In this document: positions 28,014-39,350 of the stretch, piece after piece
How the letters are laid out: the number at the start of each line of letters is the position of its first letter
Numbering within the stretch: the stretch's first letter is position 1
NCBI GenBank assembly: GCA_000333855.2
Contig: CM007335.1
Coordinates: forward strand, 171,093 to 214,753
Length of the DNA stretch: 43,661 nt
Direction: 5' to 3'
Source: Endotrypanum monterogeii
Lineage: Eukaryota > Euglenozoa > Kinetoplastea > Trypanosomatida > Trypanosomatidae
Translations under genes and position numbers: made by a program
Notes under the pieces: model-generated
The model's database searches: none
What the model was told of the DNA's origin: nothing
Seen by the model: the letters and a program-made list of their open reading frames with translations, nothing else

Positions 28014-30032
28014 ATGAACGTTGCGACGGAGCGCACGGCAAAAACGCGCCAGTCGGTGCTCGATGTGGGGCAGCGCAACCAGCTGGAGACGCTTCAATCC
28101 GAAGTGCGCCGCAACAACGAGCAGCTGACTGCCCTTCGCCGCGAGAATAAGGAGCTGCGCCTCGTGCTGGGTCAGGCCATTCGCGGCCAGCGCAACGTCA
28201 CCTCCGAGGACCACTACAGCAAGGAAGAAGATCTTCTGCATAATAAAATGTGCGTATTGAAGCGGAGCCTCAATGCGGTCAAAGGAAAGAATGCGGAGCT
28301 GCTCAAGGAGATCGAGCGCACCAACGAAGAAAACCGCTTTATCAAGATGGAGGGCAATGGTGCACTTGAAGAGGATTCTTCCGTCGCGCATAAAATCCGC
28401 GCACTCGAAAACCGTCTGGACAAATGTCTGGTGAAGCACAATGAAGTGCAAACGATTCGTCGCACCTATGAAACACTTCTGGAGCGTCTGCAATTGGAGC
28501 AGGCGGGATTCAACACACAGGTATCCTCGACGGAACAGGCCCTGCAGTGCGCAACTAAGGAACTGGCTGAACTCGTGGCAGTGTGGAAAAGCGCTGCCAA
28601 GGCTCGAGATGCCGCCAAGGCAGAAGTGGCGGAGCTGAAGGCGCAGCTCGCAGCAGAGCGACAGAAGCAACGCAAAGATCTGGATGAGCGCCGGGCCTTC
28701 ATCGAGGACAAGCGTCAGCAGCTGGAGAAGAAACACGAAGCAATTCTGCTCAAACTCAGTCAGCAGGAGGAGCGGCACACGCGCGCACTACAGGGTACGG
28801 CCAGCACCCTTAGTGGCAGCTCCCGTCGCCGCGGACAGCGCAGTCGCGCGATGTCTGTCTCGTCTATCACCCCTGAGGAATTGGAGAACATCCAGAGGCA
28901 GAAGATAGCATACATCCGCCTTCGTGATGCGACAACGGGTGCAAACGTTACGGACGTCCTCTCAAAACTGCATGAGCGGTCTGAGCACCACGTCCAGCTG
29001 CAGGCTACTGCGTCGGAACTGGATGCCAGCATGCATAAGCTCGAAAAAGAGAAGTTGGCGTTGCAAACGGAGTGGGAGGAAGTGAATCATCGATGTGGTC
29101 ATGCGCTCGTGTCTGCGCGTGCGATGCGAACCGCCCGCGACACGCACGGCGCCACAGACGAAGACAACAACATGCCAGCCGGCCCTGAAAGCAAAGATGG
29201 TGAGATTGACGTGAGTCAGAACGCCGCGACGGGTGCTGGGGGCTCTGAAGTGATCGACTACGGCCTTCTCGCGGACCGGCGTCGTGAGCGTCGTCTTGTG
29301 GTGGAGGAATTTCGTCTGCACCTGCAGCAACGGCAGGACGAGCTCGAGGAGGCGGAAGAGGAGCATAACCAACTCGCCGAGATCCTCCGCGAAGTAGATC
29401 TCGGCGTGCAGTACCTGGCCGAGAAGCTCTCCATTTCGAGCGCCCTCTCCATCTCCGCGAGCCCGGCAGCAGGCACCCCCGTCAGCGAGCAGAGCCAACT
29501 GAAACCTGTCACGCAGACAAGCCTGACGATCGATCTGCTGCGCAACTGCAGTGCCAAACTCCAGCTCATGATGGAGGAGCTGTCTCGTGAAGAGTTGGAG
29601 GCTGTCGCGCGGACGATCAGAGAGGCCAAGTTCCTCATCGCCGACACCAATGTGCGAATCCCAGAAGTTCTGGAGGCCCGGAGCCTCCAGGGACAGCACA
29701 ACACCCTCTCCCCAGCCCGCGCGCACGGGATGTCCTTGCAAAACGACGCTGCCACTCCGTCGCCGGCGACCATGGCACTAGCGGGCGGTTATCCAGCGTC
29801 GGCGCAGCGGCATCGTTGGAGCAACGATAGCAACGCTCAGGCGACTGGCGGGAAGCGCCCTGGAACACCTGGAGTCACCTCGGCAACAGCAGCATCGGAG
29901 GACTACCCTGAAAATGAAATTCACGACCGGCAGGAACTCAAGATGATGTCTATGGCCACAGTAGAGCGAGAAGAACAGAAGGCCCGCAAGCGTCAGATGC
30001 AGTTGCGCCGCAACAAGGAAGAAATGGCGTAA
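28014..30032 (+). CDS. Coiled-coil protein resembling outer dynein arm docking-complex subunits (CCDC63/114/151 type)
   Basis: The product is 672 residues from ATG 28014 (M-N-V-A-T-E-R-T-A-K); the frame is open upstream but has no ATG. Residues about 15-250 and 305-360 are heptad-rich coiled coil (L-E-T-L-Q-S-E-V-R-R-N-N-E-Q-L, L-K-A-Q-L-A-A-E-R-Q-K-Q). Another helical block at about 415-475 ends in L-G-V-Q-Y-L-A-E-K-L. From memory, the N-terminal R-x-N-x-x-Q-L-x-x-L-R-R-E-N-K-E-L pattern and the G-V-x-x-L-A-x-K-L element resemble the docking-complex family that anchors outer dynein arms to axonemal doublets. The C-terminal 150 residues are low complexity, ending in a basic helix. If the assignment is right the product is flagellar. 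Other axonemal coiled-coil families remain possible. Confidence 0.8.
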   Translation: MNVATERTAKTRQSVLDVGQRNQLETLQSEVRRNNEQLTALRRENKELRLVLGQAIRGQRNVTSEDHYSKEEDLLHNKMCVLKRSLNAVKGKNAELLKEIERTNEENRFIKMEGNGALEEDSSVAHKIRALENRLDKCLVKHNEVQTIRRTYETLLERLQLEQAGFNTQVSSTEQALQCATKELAELVAVWKSAAKARDAAKAEVAELKAQLAAERQKQRKDLDERRAFIEDKRQQLEKKHEAILLKLSQQEERHTRALQGTASTLSGSSRRRGQRSRAMSVSSITPEELENIQRQKIAYIRLRDATTGANVTDVLSKLHERSEHHVQLQATASELDASMHKLEKEKLALQTEWEEVNHRCGHALVSARAMRTARDTHGATDEDNNMPAGPESKDGEIDVSQNAATGAGGSEVIDYGLLADRRRERRLVVEEFRLHLQQRQDELEEAEEEHNQLAEILREVDLGVQYLAEKLSISSALSISASPAAGTPVSEQSQLKPVTQTSLTIDLLRNCSAKLQLMMEELSREELEAVARTIREAKFLIADTNVRIPEVLEARSLQGQHNTLSPARAHGMSLQNDAATPSPATMALAGGYPASAQRHRWSNDSNAQATGGKRPGTPGVTSATAASEDYPENEIHDRQELKMMSMATVEREEQKARKRQMQLRRNKEEMA

Positions 30033-30890
30033 AAAAAAAAGAGCGGCGACGGGCGTGGGAAGGGGGAAAAAAAATCAATACGGCGACTGCGCCGCTGCGT
30101 ACCAACCTTTTTTATATGCGCACAAACACACGTGCTTGCGTCTTCGTCCCCCCCTCCCCGAAAGGATCGCCAAGCGTTCCGCAGCCCCCAATCCTCTCTC
30201 TTCTACACCCTCAACAAAAAAAAAAACTTCAATATATATATATATTATATATATATATATCCACTCTGTCGCCTCCATGATTGTCCTTCCTCTTCTCTGC
30301 CTACTGTGCCCACCTACCCACACCGTCAGATAGAAGAACATAACACGGCCTCTCCGTTTTTTTTTGTTATCCCCTGAATATCGAAGGAAGAGGGAAACAA
30401 ATGGGAGGAACCTGGTGAGTGTGTTGTGGTATCTCTTTTTCGGCGGTGTGGGTAAGTTGGTGAGAGTGTGCATGTTATGGTGAGTGTGTGTTTGTGTGTG
30501 TGTGTGTGCTTGTGTCTGTGGGGTGGGGTGGGTGTTATCTGTATCTCATGATGTTGTGTTGTGTACTGGAGATCCCTTCTCCGTCTTCTATCTATGGATG
30601 CAATGTTTGGAGTGTAGTTCATCCCCATGTTTCTTTTATTGTCACTTGTGCAGCGCTGTCACCAGCACATGCGAGTCTTCCCATTGCGTGCCCCTCTGTC
30701 TCTCTCTGTGTGTGTGTGTGTATCTGTCTGTCTGAGTTCGTGTGTCTGTGAACGCGCGCATGTGTTATACCCCCCCCCTCCCATCTCTATGTATGTTAGC
30801 TACAGCCCCCTTTTGATCATTTGGTGAATAATGTGGGATGTCACACGCAACCTCATGTAATTGAACACACGCTCCTACTCCAGTGACTGC

Positions 30891-30936
<46 letters not shown>

Positions 30937-31801
30937 CGCACTTCTCATTATACTTCAAACCTTCATCTCTGTGCATTAGCCCCCTCTTCGTCTCTGTTAT
31001 CCATGATGTCTCTCACACTCGTGATCAATTTCTACAGAAGAAACAACACGTGCATTTTTTTTTTGAAATTTGGCCGCATACATATGCAAGCTGAACATCG
31101 GCTTCGTCTTCCTGTCCTTTCCCCACCTCCGCCAAAAAAAAAAAAGCGTAACGTTTGTTACCAAGCGTTCACGATTTTTTTTTTTGGTGCGTGTGTGTGT
31201 GTGTCTGTGCGAAAGTCGCTGGGCATCTCCTGAGCTGAGCAAGTGTCCATTCAAGGATCTTGGGGGCGAGGGAAACTTGGAGACATGCTGTGCTCTGTTT
31301 TTTTTCCTCTCCCTCTTCCCCTTTCTATCCTGGAAAAAAAAAAATGCTGCCCGTTGCTCTTCGGTGTCTCATCCACGAGCGGTTATGGGCATCTGGCTCC
31401 CATCTCTGCAAACACAGGCCAACGGAGTAGGCTCTACTTATGTCTTTCTCCCTCCTCTCCTCCCCCCCCTTCCCCTCTTCAGCAGGGTCACCCAATTATT
31501 TGAAAGTATGTGCGTATGCTCTGCGAGGTCGTGTGTTCATAGTTTATATCTGCGCACACGGACGCCTACTCGTGAACTTGAGTGAGCACATCCGCTATAT
31601 CAACTCAGCAAAGCCCCCCTCCCCTCGCTCCCTCCTCCCCATCCGACAAGAATCCGAACAACAAAAAGAGGTGAGGGGAGGGGGGCTTTGCATACATTCC
31701 CGCCCCGCCTCGCCCGCCTGCCTCGCGTGACACACTCCCGTGCACGTCACTGTACTGTGCGGCGCACGGCTCATCTGAGAGTATCCAGTATCCCTCCCAA
31801 A
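30033..31801. other. Spacer (1.8 kb) with (TA)n, (TG)n and T runs
   Basis: No gene is supported. It contains (TA)n at about 30232-30260, a GT-rich stretch at about 30480-30530, TG runs at 30708-30721, (GT)n at about 30893-30932, A and T runs at 31133-31185 and the splice region of the next gene. Confidence 0.55.
31612..31650 (+). promoter_or_regulatory. Predicted spliced-leader acceptor for the 31802 gene
   Basis: CCCCCCTCCCCTCGCTCCCTCC and following pyrimidines end at ACAAG, with AG at 31649-31650. The implied 5' UTR is about 151 nt. Confidence 0.5.
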
Positions 31802-34800
31802 ATGAATTGTACCGGAGCCCCTGCGCTCGGGACGTCATCGCCACCCACGGCTGCAGTGCCCAGCCATGACGCCGCTCCCGTTCCCGACGAATTACGGCAG
31901 CAACAGTGCCTCCGTCTCTTCGCCTTGGCAGACCTGCTTGGCGTGTCGTCGGCGACGAACCAGCAGATGTCGGTGGTCACGAAAACACCGTGCACTTCGC
32001 TGGGCTTTACATGTGAACCTCAACATTGCTATTTGCCCCACACTACTGCGCGTGATTGCACGATGCACGCACATCCTCTGGAGAAACTCCTCGTAGGCTC
32101 CGTGGTGCAGAGACTTCTCGATCGCTGCCCTGGTGCCAACGTGCGTATCGACGACATCTATGTTCCCATCAAAAATCTGCCCTCAGCGATCCCTTCAGTC
32201 TCGAAAGCAAATCAGCAGCCGGTACGCAAACAACAAGCCTCGTCCCTCACAGCGGTACCCTGGGCAGTCGCATCGTCTCAGTCACAGTGTTCCCTTATGC
32301 CCACGCAACAAACAAACAGAGAATCGCTGCTGCCGCCAGTCCTGTGCCACCCACAAGGTGTTGCCCGCATAGAAGAGCTGCACTCTACTTTCTTGCCACT
32401 GCTGCTTGTCGAACTACTGGAGCACGCGAGCGGGCGAAGCGGTGAGCATGAAGAGCACATCACAGGGAGCGCGTCCCCAAGGCACAGAGGCAGCAAAGAC
32501 ACGGGCGGCTGCGAGAAGCGAGGGACGCTCCTCTCCCCGCAGCAGCGGCGGAGCTGTCGCGAGGCACTTCAGACGTTATTCCCCCTGTATATGCCCCTTC
32601 TACGGAAACGACGGCGCGCCGTCTGTGGTGCTGTGAACGCCACTCTTGAAGCACTGCAGATGCACTCGTGCGGTCATCAGGACGGCAGCGAGAGAAGCAC
32701 CGAGGGAGAAGAGAAATGGAGGCATATTTATCACCTCCTGCATCGAGACCTGTGTAACCGCGAGGTCAAACAGTGGCTGTATGCGGTGGGGCACCTCTTC
32801 GATACACTTGTGAAGTCCCTATCCCATGTGAGTCACGGAGTCAGGGTTGCACCAGCGTCACCGGCGCTGCCAGCAGGCGGGGTTGCTGAGGACGAGGACG
32901 CGTTGATGGAGGCGCGGTGGGCACTAGAGATGGCTGGGACATGGTTGAGGGAGGCGGAACGCTCCGGCAAGACGGCGTGCCAGGGGTGGAGAGGTCGCGC
33001 CTGGTAGAGTTCTTCTGTGGAGGGGGAACGCCGAGAAAAGCAGATGTGATTCTCTCGACGGACGCCGAGCAGCTGCAAGTCACCAACGATACCCTCGTCA
33101 GTGTATTTGCCCCAACACACCCCGCTGACAGCGACCTGCCCATCATGACGGACAAGGTACTCGCACTAGCAGAAGTCGTTTGCACCGTAGTCGACGAGAC
33201 ACGCGCCGACGCCCCTCCCTTTGATGCTGCGTCAAATCAGGTGCACGGCGAGCGAAAAGACTGTAGTGGACCATGTGAGTCCGCGACATCGAGCCTTGGA
33301 AATGCTGACACGCGTGCGCTCTCGATGCTGCGCGATTTTCTCGCCGTCGTAACATTCGGGCAACCCCACACGAACATATGCGATCCTTTCCCTACTCTTT
33401 TAGACCCCAAAGCGGTGCCCGGTGACCCTCAACACCGTCACAAGCTTCTCCTCGCTGAGCGCTTGGAGAGGGAACAAACACAGCAGTATCGCCTGCTCGC
33501 TGCAGCCAAGCAGGCCGTGCAACATATCCTCCTCCAGCAGCACCGGCAGGATTCCAGCGCACTCTGGCGATCGCCTGAGATGGTCGTGGCGTCGTGCAGT
33601 GTAACCGCCCTTCAACTCCACATTCAAATGCATCGCCACGAGCAGCACATGACCGATCTTCTTGCCGCGTCACCGTCGCTGTCGCTGGCGACGGTGTTTT
33701 CGGGGCTGCAAAGAAACGCCAGGCGGCTTTCGTGTCCTGGTCGCTCCCCTGCCGCCGATCCGGAGCGTCTCGGTGTCCATGACGAAGCTCACGAATCCCC
33801 TCGAACATGCGAGCCCCACTCCGCTGGGGCCGCACAAACTGCGCAGCTGGGGGAGATCATTTGGCTGAACGAGGAGGATGGGATGAACGCCATTGCTCAG
33901 CTCACGGGGCATCAAGAGCGGCAGCGTGCTCCTTCCGTCAGAGAGTCGAAGAATTTAGAGCACGCAGTGTCGCCTTCATTCACACCAGACGTGGTCACGT
34001 CTAGGTCATCGGCAGCAGCAGCAGCAGACACAGCTGCCTCCAGGCCATTGTCCCCATCGCCCTCCACTTTAGTGTCGTCAGCACCCTCTGCTTTGCCTGT
34101 GTTTCCATCTCTCCCCTGCCTTTCGCGCAGCAGCAGCAGCAGCTCAATCCCCATGCCTCATAATCAAGCAGCGCGGTCCGCCATGAATGAAGAAAAAAAT
34201 GAGGTACCCGTGGCCACTGAGAAGGTTGAGTACCCCGCGCGCAGCCTCAACGCGCCTGCTCGGATGATGGAAGGACTGTGGAAACTACCGGTGTGTGTAC
34301 CGCGAGACTGGACACCGGCGCTAGCCACCCTCATGGCGTGCTGCTCGCTCTGTCTTACTTCATCCCTGCCATCAGTGGCAGCGCCACGGCCCTCAGTCGT
34401 CACTGGTGTGCACAGCACCGTCACCACCAACACCATAACTAATCCTGCTACGGCGACGGCAAGTGCTGCCGTCGAATACCCAGTCTCCTCCTCGACAGAA
34501 AAAGAAGCCTCTGGTCCCCGGTCCACAGCGCGAGGCTTCAGCCCCAACGGGCGCCACGAGTTGTCTGCGGCGATCACATCCAGCAGGAGTGTGCGCAGCA
34601 GCAGCAGCGTGTGCAACAAAAGCACCACCACCAGCGTCACTGGTATGTCGACAGCCGCAGGTAGTGTCTATGGTGGCAGTGGGTCAGCGGACACCGCCAT
34701 GGCAGTGGGGGCGCTGGCACAGTGGCACCTCCGTGGGCTGATCCAGCAGTTGAGGCTACCCACCAATGGGCGACTGCCGCCGAGCGGCCAGGCTGGCGCA

Positions 34801-36780
34801 AGCAGTCGTCGAGGCATTTATGCCTCAGCCCCCAACACGCGTTCCGCTGGGGTCTCTCTCGCATCCTCGTTGCCGGTGGTGGGCGATGCTCTATGCCAAC
34901 TCGACCCTGTGTCCCTTCTCGCCAGCTGCTTTTCTCTGATGCATCTGCTGCAGACGCAGCCGCACTTCTTTGAGCATGCAAAGCTGAGCGGACGCGCGAT
35001 GCTTGAGTTGCAGCTGGGTGTGTTGGAGGCTCGCTGGGGCAGCGAGCAGGGATTTGCAACAGAAGCACTGCGGCCCGGCGACCCGGCGGCTTCCAGGGGG
35101 GCATCGCCGAGTCCTGCGAAAGCCTGCGCTAGCCGCCTGGGAGGTGCCCCCGCGGACGGCTTCACTGGTAGTCGTTCCCTGTGGAACAGCGACCACGGCA
35201 CAGCAGTCGAGGAAGTCTCATTGGACAGCCCCTTCGGACTCGATGAGGGCAACGGTGATGTGAATGACAAAACCCTCCGCGTCTCTGCTGAAGCGCCAGC
35301 CAATCGACCCGGGCACGCGGCGACTACGTCTGCGTGTGCGCTCACCGAGGCCCTTCTGGTCGCTGTTTCCTTTGTTGGGTGCCGAACCCTCGCAACGATG
35401 CAAAGGCAAGTCGCTCCGACAGACGTCCATCGCGAAGAGATGGTGGACCCGAGGGAGGTGTCATGCGAGGAGCAGGGCCTCTCCATTAATGTGAGCTACT
35501 CCCCCCTCCCTTCTCGAGATCTCTGGGCGGAAGCTCTGCAAGCGATTGCGGGGCTGCTGTTGGAGGCACATCGAGCACATAAAAAAAGCTGCAGCGCCGT
35601 CAGGCGTGCTCGTAGCATGGTGGTGGCAGCAGCGGTGGCGAACTCTGACCGCTCACGTAGTCGCACCCACAGCTACAGCGCCTTGCAGCCTCTCATACAC
35701 CCCGTAGACAAGGCGGGCACGCTCTCGCCAACAGTGCCGGGGGTGACTGGATTAATTCTGCCGGCCTCCACAGCACCCACAAGTGCCTGCGGACCACAGC
35801 GGCAACTGAGCGATCCCCGGGGAGCATCCAGCCTAGGCACCATCTCGGGTCTCACACACACCGTTACGACCTCCACAGCACCCCCGATGTCTTCACCGCT
35901 CTCGACAGAAGCACAATTCGGCATTGGATCCTTTTTCGTGGCGCTGGCTCGCGCAGTCCTGCAGCTTCATGCGTCGTCGACGGCGGCAGAGGTGACCACG
36001 GAAGAAAACCCGCACCAACACAACTATTGGCCACCGCGACTTCTGTGCGTTGCCCAGTGCCTGTACGCGGTCGCCAGCATCATCGATGATCTGTTGCACG
36101 ACTACACCAACGGGCCGCCCTCTGCACTCTGCAATATTCTGGCAACGATGTCGGTGACACTACCTCAGCTGCCGTCGGCATCCTTGGAGAAGGCCTGCGC
36201 CACAGTACCGTCACCAAGCGCGAGCGCGAAGCACTCCGTGTGGGACGCGCTGCACGTGACGCCGTTCTGGAACGATGCCCTGCTAGGTTCCCTGGAGTAT
36301 GCGAGCCGCGCGTGGGCCTTCCCTGAAGACGGCTACAACCGCACCGGTAAGAGTCGTCATCCATTGTCCTCGAAAGATGGTACGCCTGGAGTACCGCGAG
36401 CTTCTCACGACCCTCAATCACGGCAGCGGATATGCCCGCCATGGCAAAGTCTCCTTGGGCACATCCCGTGCCTCCGGGACCCCTTTGTGACGTCATGGCT
36501 GCCATTGGCTTTGCGTGGCCCATCACGTTCTAGCCCCCGTTGGACACTGCTTGCCCTTCTGGCGACAGAAGAAGATCTTTCCCTGGCGAAACTGGTGATC
36601 ACAAAACGTGGGTGCACCGCACGCGCAGCCCCAGCCATGACAGACAGCGCAGAAGTAAAGACAGTGCCAACGACGAATGCAAACACAGAACACGATTTTC
36701 GACTCGCCGGCGTCTGCCTTGTGTCCTCAGCGCGGTATGTCCAGTGGATGGAAACCCTCTGCGACGCGTGGCGATTGTGA
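31802..36780 (+). CDS. Large unrecognised protein, reading frame broken by an apparent -1 frameshift
   Basis: The first segment runs from ATG 31802 to TAG 33005-33007 (401 codons). The second segment, in another frame, is open from 32890 to TGA at 36778-36780. Both read as ordinary coding sequence, and the second has no good start of its own at the junction. The whole interval plus one base is 4980 nt, divisible by three, so a single missing base between 32890 and 33007 explains everything and would give about 1659 residues. No domain is recognised. The first segment contains Cys/Leu-rich helical stretches, followed by Ser/Thr/Ala-rich low complexity (about 33960-34720). Helical Leu-rich blocks return at 34880-35050, 35500-35600, 35920-36120 and 36450-36780. 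The break may be a sequencing error, strain-specific pseudogenisation or, less likely, programmed frameshifting. Confidence 0.7.
32890..33007 (+). other. Frameshift interval
   Basis: Bounds: the downstream frame has its last stop (TGA) at 32887-32889, and the upstream frame stops at 33005-33007. The protein-like context of the upstream frame continues past 32960 (A-G-T-W-L-R-E-A-E-R), so the missing base is most likely between about 32965 and 33007, where a G run (CCAGGGGTGG, near 32980) is a natural indel site. Confidence 0.65.
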
Positions 36781-36849
36781 GTCGGCAAACCTCACTCACT
36801 GGCCCACTCGCCTGCCCAGTCCGATCGATTACCCCCTTCAATTATATAC

Positions 36850-36883
<34 letters not shown>

Positions 36884-36893
36884 TCTATGCAAG

Positions 36894-36929
<36 letters not shown>

Positions 36930-37308
36930 CCGCAACAACGGTGGGGGATCGTGGGTGGATTGCCACCCCCCCCCCAAAAAAAAAAAAAACCTTTTCGGAA
37001 AAGAAAAAAACAGGCGTGGTCCTGGGCTTGGTAGGCGCGGACGTGACGGGCCCGAAAGGAAGGAACGCAGCGCATTCGTCATCTTTTGAATTCTCGCGTC
37101 ACGCCCACTCCCCCAGCTGCGCATTGTTTGCGGGTGCGGGCGCTTTAGAGATCACATTCTCGCATCGATGGTAGCTGGCGGACTCGGACCTCTCGACACC
37201 CACACACCACCTACCCGTCCCGCCACCTTCAAGAAAGCACCTCTCTGCAACATCCCTCCTTGCCACTGATATTTTTTTTTCTTCTTGTCTGCTGCTTTAA
37301 TCCTCCTG

Positions 37309-37342
<34 letters not shown>

Positions 37343-37547
37343 TTTTTTGCTGCTAGTGCTGTACTCACTGGAGGAACGTTACCTCCATATTTGGATTAAG
37401 CACTGACTCGTGCAACTCAGCGAAACAGAATCGGGACAGCGGCAACGAGCCCGAGTGGTGAAGTATTCCCTCGCCGCGTATGTGTGCGTGCAAGCATCTC
37501 TTGAAGCTGAGTAGCAATTGGAGAGATCGCAAGACCTAGGAGGTGAT
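36781..37547. other. Spacer with two (TA)n arrays
   Basis: No gene is visible. It contains (TA)n at 36852-36880 followed by (CA)n at about 36896-36928, a C run then an A run near 36967-36990, and (TA)n at 37309-37332 running into (TG)n and a T run before the splice acceptor. Confidence 0.6.
37269..37356 (+). promoter_or_regulatory. Predicted spliced-leader acceptor for the 37548 gene
   Basis: A T run and T/C stretch are interrupted by (TA)n(TG)n, then TTTTTTTGCTGCTAG ends at 37356. The implied 5' UTR is about 191 nt. Confidence 0.5.
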
Positions 37548-39350
37548 ATGTCGCTTGCCCCCTCCCATCTCTCCCCCTCCGATGCCCCATCACCCGAAGT
37601 GCTTCTCGCTGCCTATAAAGCTGAAGTCAAGCAATTGCGCGATGCCCTGCATGAAGTCGCTCTCCGCGACACGGGCGGCGGCGCTGGATCTTCGACGAAG
37701 GGAACATTCGGGGAGGTGTTAGAAGGCAAGTACCTCGCCACCATAAAAAAAAATAAAGACCTGACCGTGCAGCTGGGCACCACGCAGCGACAGTTGACGG
37801 CGGTGCAAACGGCACTGCAGGCGGAGCAGGAGAAAGCGAAGCGACTGGTCTCGGCAGTCACCGCTTCGTCGCTCGGTGAGCGAGCAGGAAAAGACAACGC
37901 CAAGTCGTGGGCAGCAGCTGCCGCCGTGAAGGACAACGACGAGAAGGATGCTGGGAACAATCACAGCAACAACGGAGGCAACGGCGTGTCGGTGACTTCG
38001 TCCGTCGCGGTGGCGCGCGTGTATGACCAGCTCCACCACAAGGAAATCGCGATGGCAGAGGTTCTGCGGGAGAACGCCGCTCTGCGCTCTCTCATCCAAC
38101 GCGAAGTTGGGCTTCGGGATGACACCAAGGAAGTAGACGGTCTTCTTCGCCGTGTGACGCCCACTTTGAATGGTGGCGGCGATGGTGGGCCAGCGGCAGC
38201 CCCTGGTACAAATGGGGTGGGTTGGGGTTGGCGCGGTCGTGCGGAGGAGATTATTCTCCTAAAAAGTAAGCTGAAAGACTTGCAACGTGAGTTGTCGATG
38301 GCGGTGGCTCAGAGCAGCCGCAGCGACGACGGCGCAGATGTACGCACAGACACGCCAGCGCTGCCTGCCCCTGTTCGTGCATTCCTTGGCGCGGACACCG
38401 AGTCCACGGCTGAGGCTCGATCGGTGGCGGCCACGACTGCCACCGCCCAGGGTCGTCGCGCGCGCCGCGATGTTGACAACGAGGCTCGCGATCGGCTGAA
38501 CGTCATGCAGCAGCAGAGGGCAGCGCAGCTTCGCCAGCTTACCGATGACCTCGTTCACCACCAGCACCTGCTCAGTGAAGAACGAATGAAGTCGTCTGCC
38601 CTGCAGGCGCGAGTGAAGACAATGAAGTCGGAGCTGGACACAATGCGCGCCTACGTGGACACAATTCTCGAAAAAAGCAACACTGACGATGAACTCGTGG
38701 CAGCATACAAAATAGAGCTGCAGCACGCTCACGAAGACACACGTCACTGGCAGCGGGTCATTGCGGAAGTCGCGAATGGAGCGAGCGGTGCCAGCTCCTG
38801 TGGTAGTGAGACAGTCAACGTGTACACCGTCAGTGGAATGCATAATGGGCTCAACCACGCAGCAGCGGCTGCGACTCGGATAGCGCCCTATCAAAAGGCC
38901 GTTGGTGGTACTGCTTCTGCCGCCCCTGCTCCTGGTGGTGGTGGTAATGGGCGAAGTATGTCAGAGCCACTCTCGCCGTCACAACTGCCAAGATCCTTCT
39001 CCAGGTCTCTGTACGAATGGGTGTGTCAGGCATGTGAAGAAGAGCCTCACAACGTCGAACGAAATAGCACCTCACCGGCAGTCGCTGCCTCTGCGAGGCA
39101 GTTAGCAGCGGTGCTGAGGCAGGCCTTCCAATACGTATTGACGGTCGAGAAAAAAGCTGCAGCCGAGAGGGCAACGCACGGCCACAAAGCGGATAATACC
39201 GATGATATTCTTCTAAAGGAAAACACCATGCTAAGGAATCGAATCCGCGCACTGTCGGATATGCTGGAGAAGGAGTTGCAGATGCAAAGTGTTTTATGGG
39301 CAACAACGGACTCAGACGTCGCTCAAGAGGGTCGGAAAACATTACAGTAG
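37548..39350 (+). CDS. Coiled-coil protein resembling CCDC13
   Basis: The product is 600 residues from ATG 37548 (M-S-L-A-P-S-H-L). Helical heptad segments occur at about residues 20-45, 60-110, 155-185 (L-R-E-N-A-A-L-R-S-L-I-Q-R), 232-262 (R-A-E-E-I-I-L-L-K-S-K-L-K-D-L), 310-410 and 555-590. From memory, the order G-K-Y-x-x-x-I-x-K-x-x-x-L then W-R-G-R-A-E-x-I-x-L-L and a late D-D-E-L-V-A-A-Y resembles CCDC13, a centriolar-satellite/basal-body protein needed for cilia in animals. That match is unverified. Gly/Ala/Ser-rich linkers (about 125-150, 205-225, 415-475) separate the helices. The neighbour two genes upstream is also a ciliary-type coiled-coil protein. Confidence 0.78.
   Translation: MSLAPSHLSPSDAPSPEVLLAAYKAEVKQLRDALHEVALRDTGGGAGSSTKGTFGEVLEGKYLATIKKNKDLTVQLGTTQRQLTAVQTALQAEQEKAKRLVSAVTASSLGERAGKDNAKSWAAAAAVKDNDEKDAGNNHSNNGGNGVSVTSSVAVARVYDQLHHKEIAMAEVLRENAALRSLIQREVGLRDDTKEVDGLLRRVTPTLNGGGDGGPAAAPGTNGVGWGWRGRAEEIILLKSKLKDLQRELSMAVAQSSRSDDGADVRTDTPALPAPVRAFLGADTESTAEARSVAATTATAQGRRARRDVDNEARDRLNVMQQQRAAQLRQLTDDLVHHQHLLSEERMKSSALQARVKTMKSELDTMRAYVDTILEKSNTDDELVAAYKIELQHAHEDTRHWQRVIAEVANGASGASSCGSETVNVYTVSGMHNGLNHAAAAATRIAPYQKAVGGTASAAPAPGGGGNGRSMSEPLSPSQLPRSFSRSLYEWVCQACEEEPHNVERNSTSPAVAASARQLAAVLRQAFQYVLTVEKKAAAERATHGHKADNTDDILLKENTMLRNRIRALSDMLEKELQMQSVLWATTDSDVAQEGRKTLQ

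Noticed and set aside
36299..36490. Alternative frame inside the frame-broken gene with a protein-like stretch (M-V-R-L-E-Y-R-E-L-L-T-T-L)
   Set aside because: It could signal two compensating indels, but the main frame is open throughout and also reads plausibly. Without an orthologue I cannot choose, so I kept the main frame.
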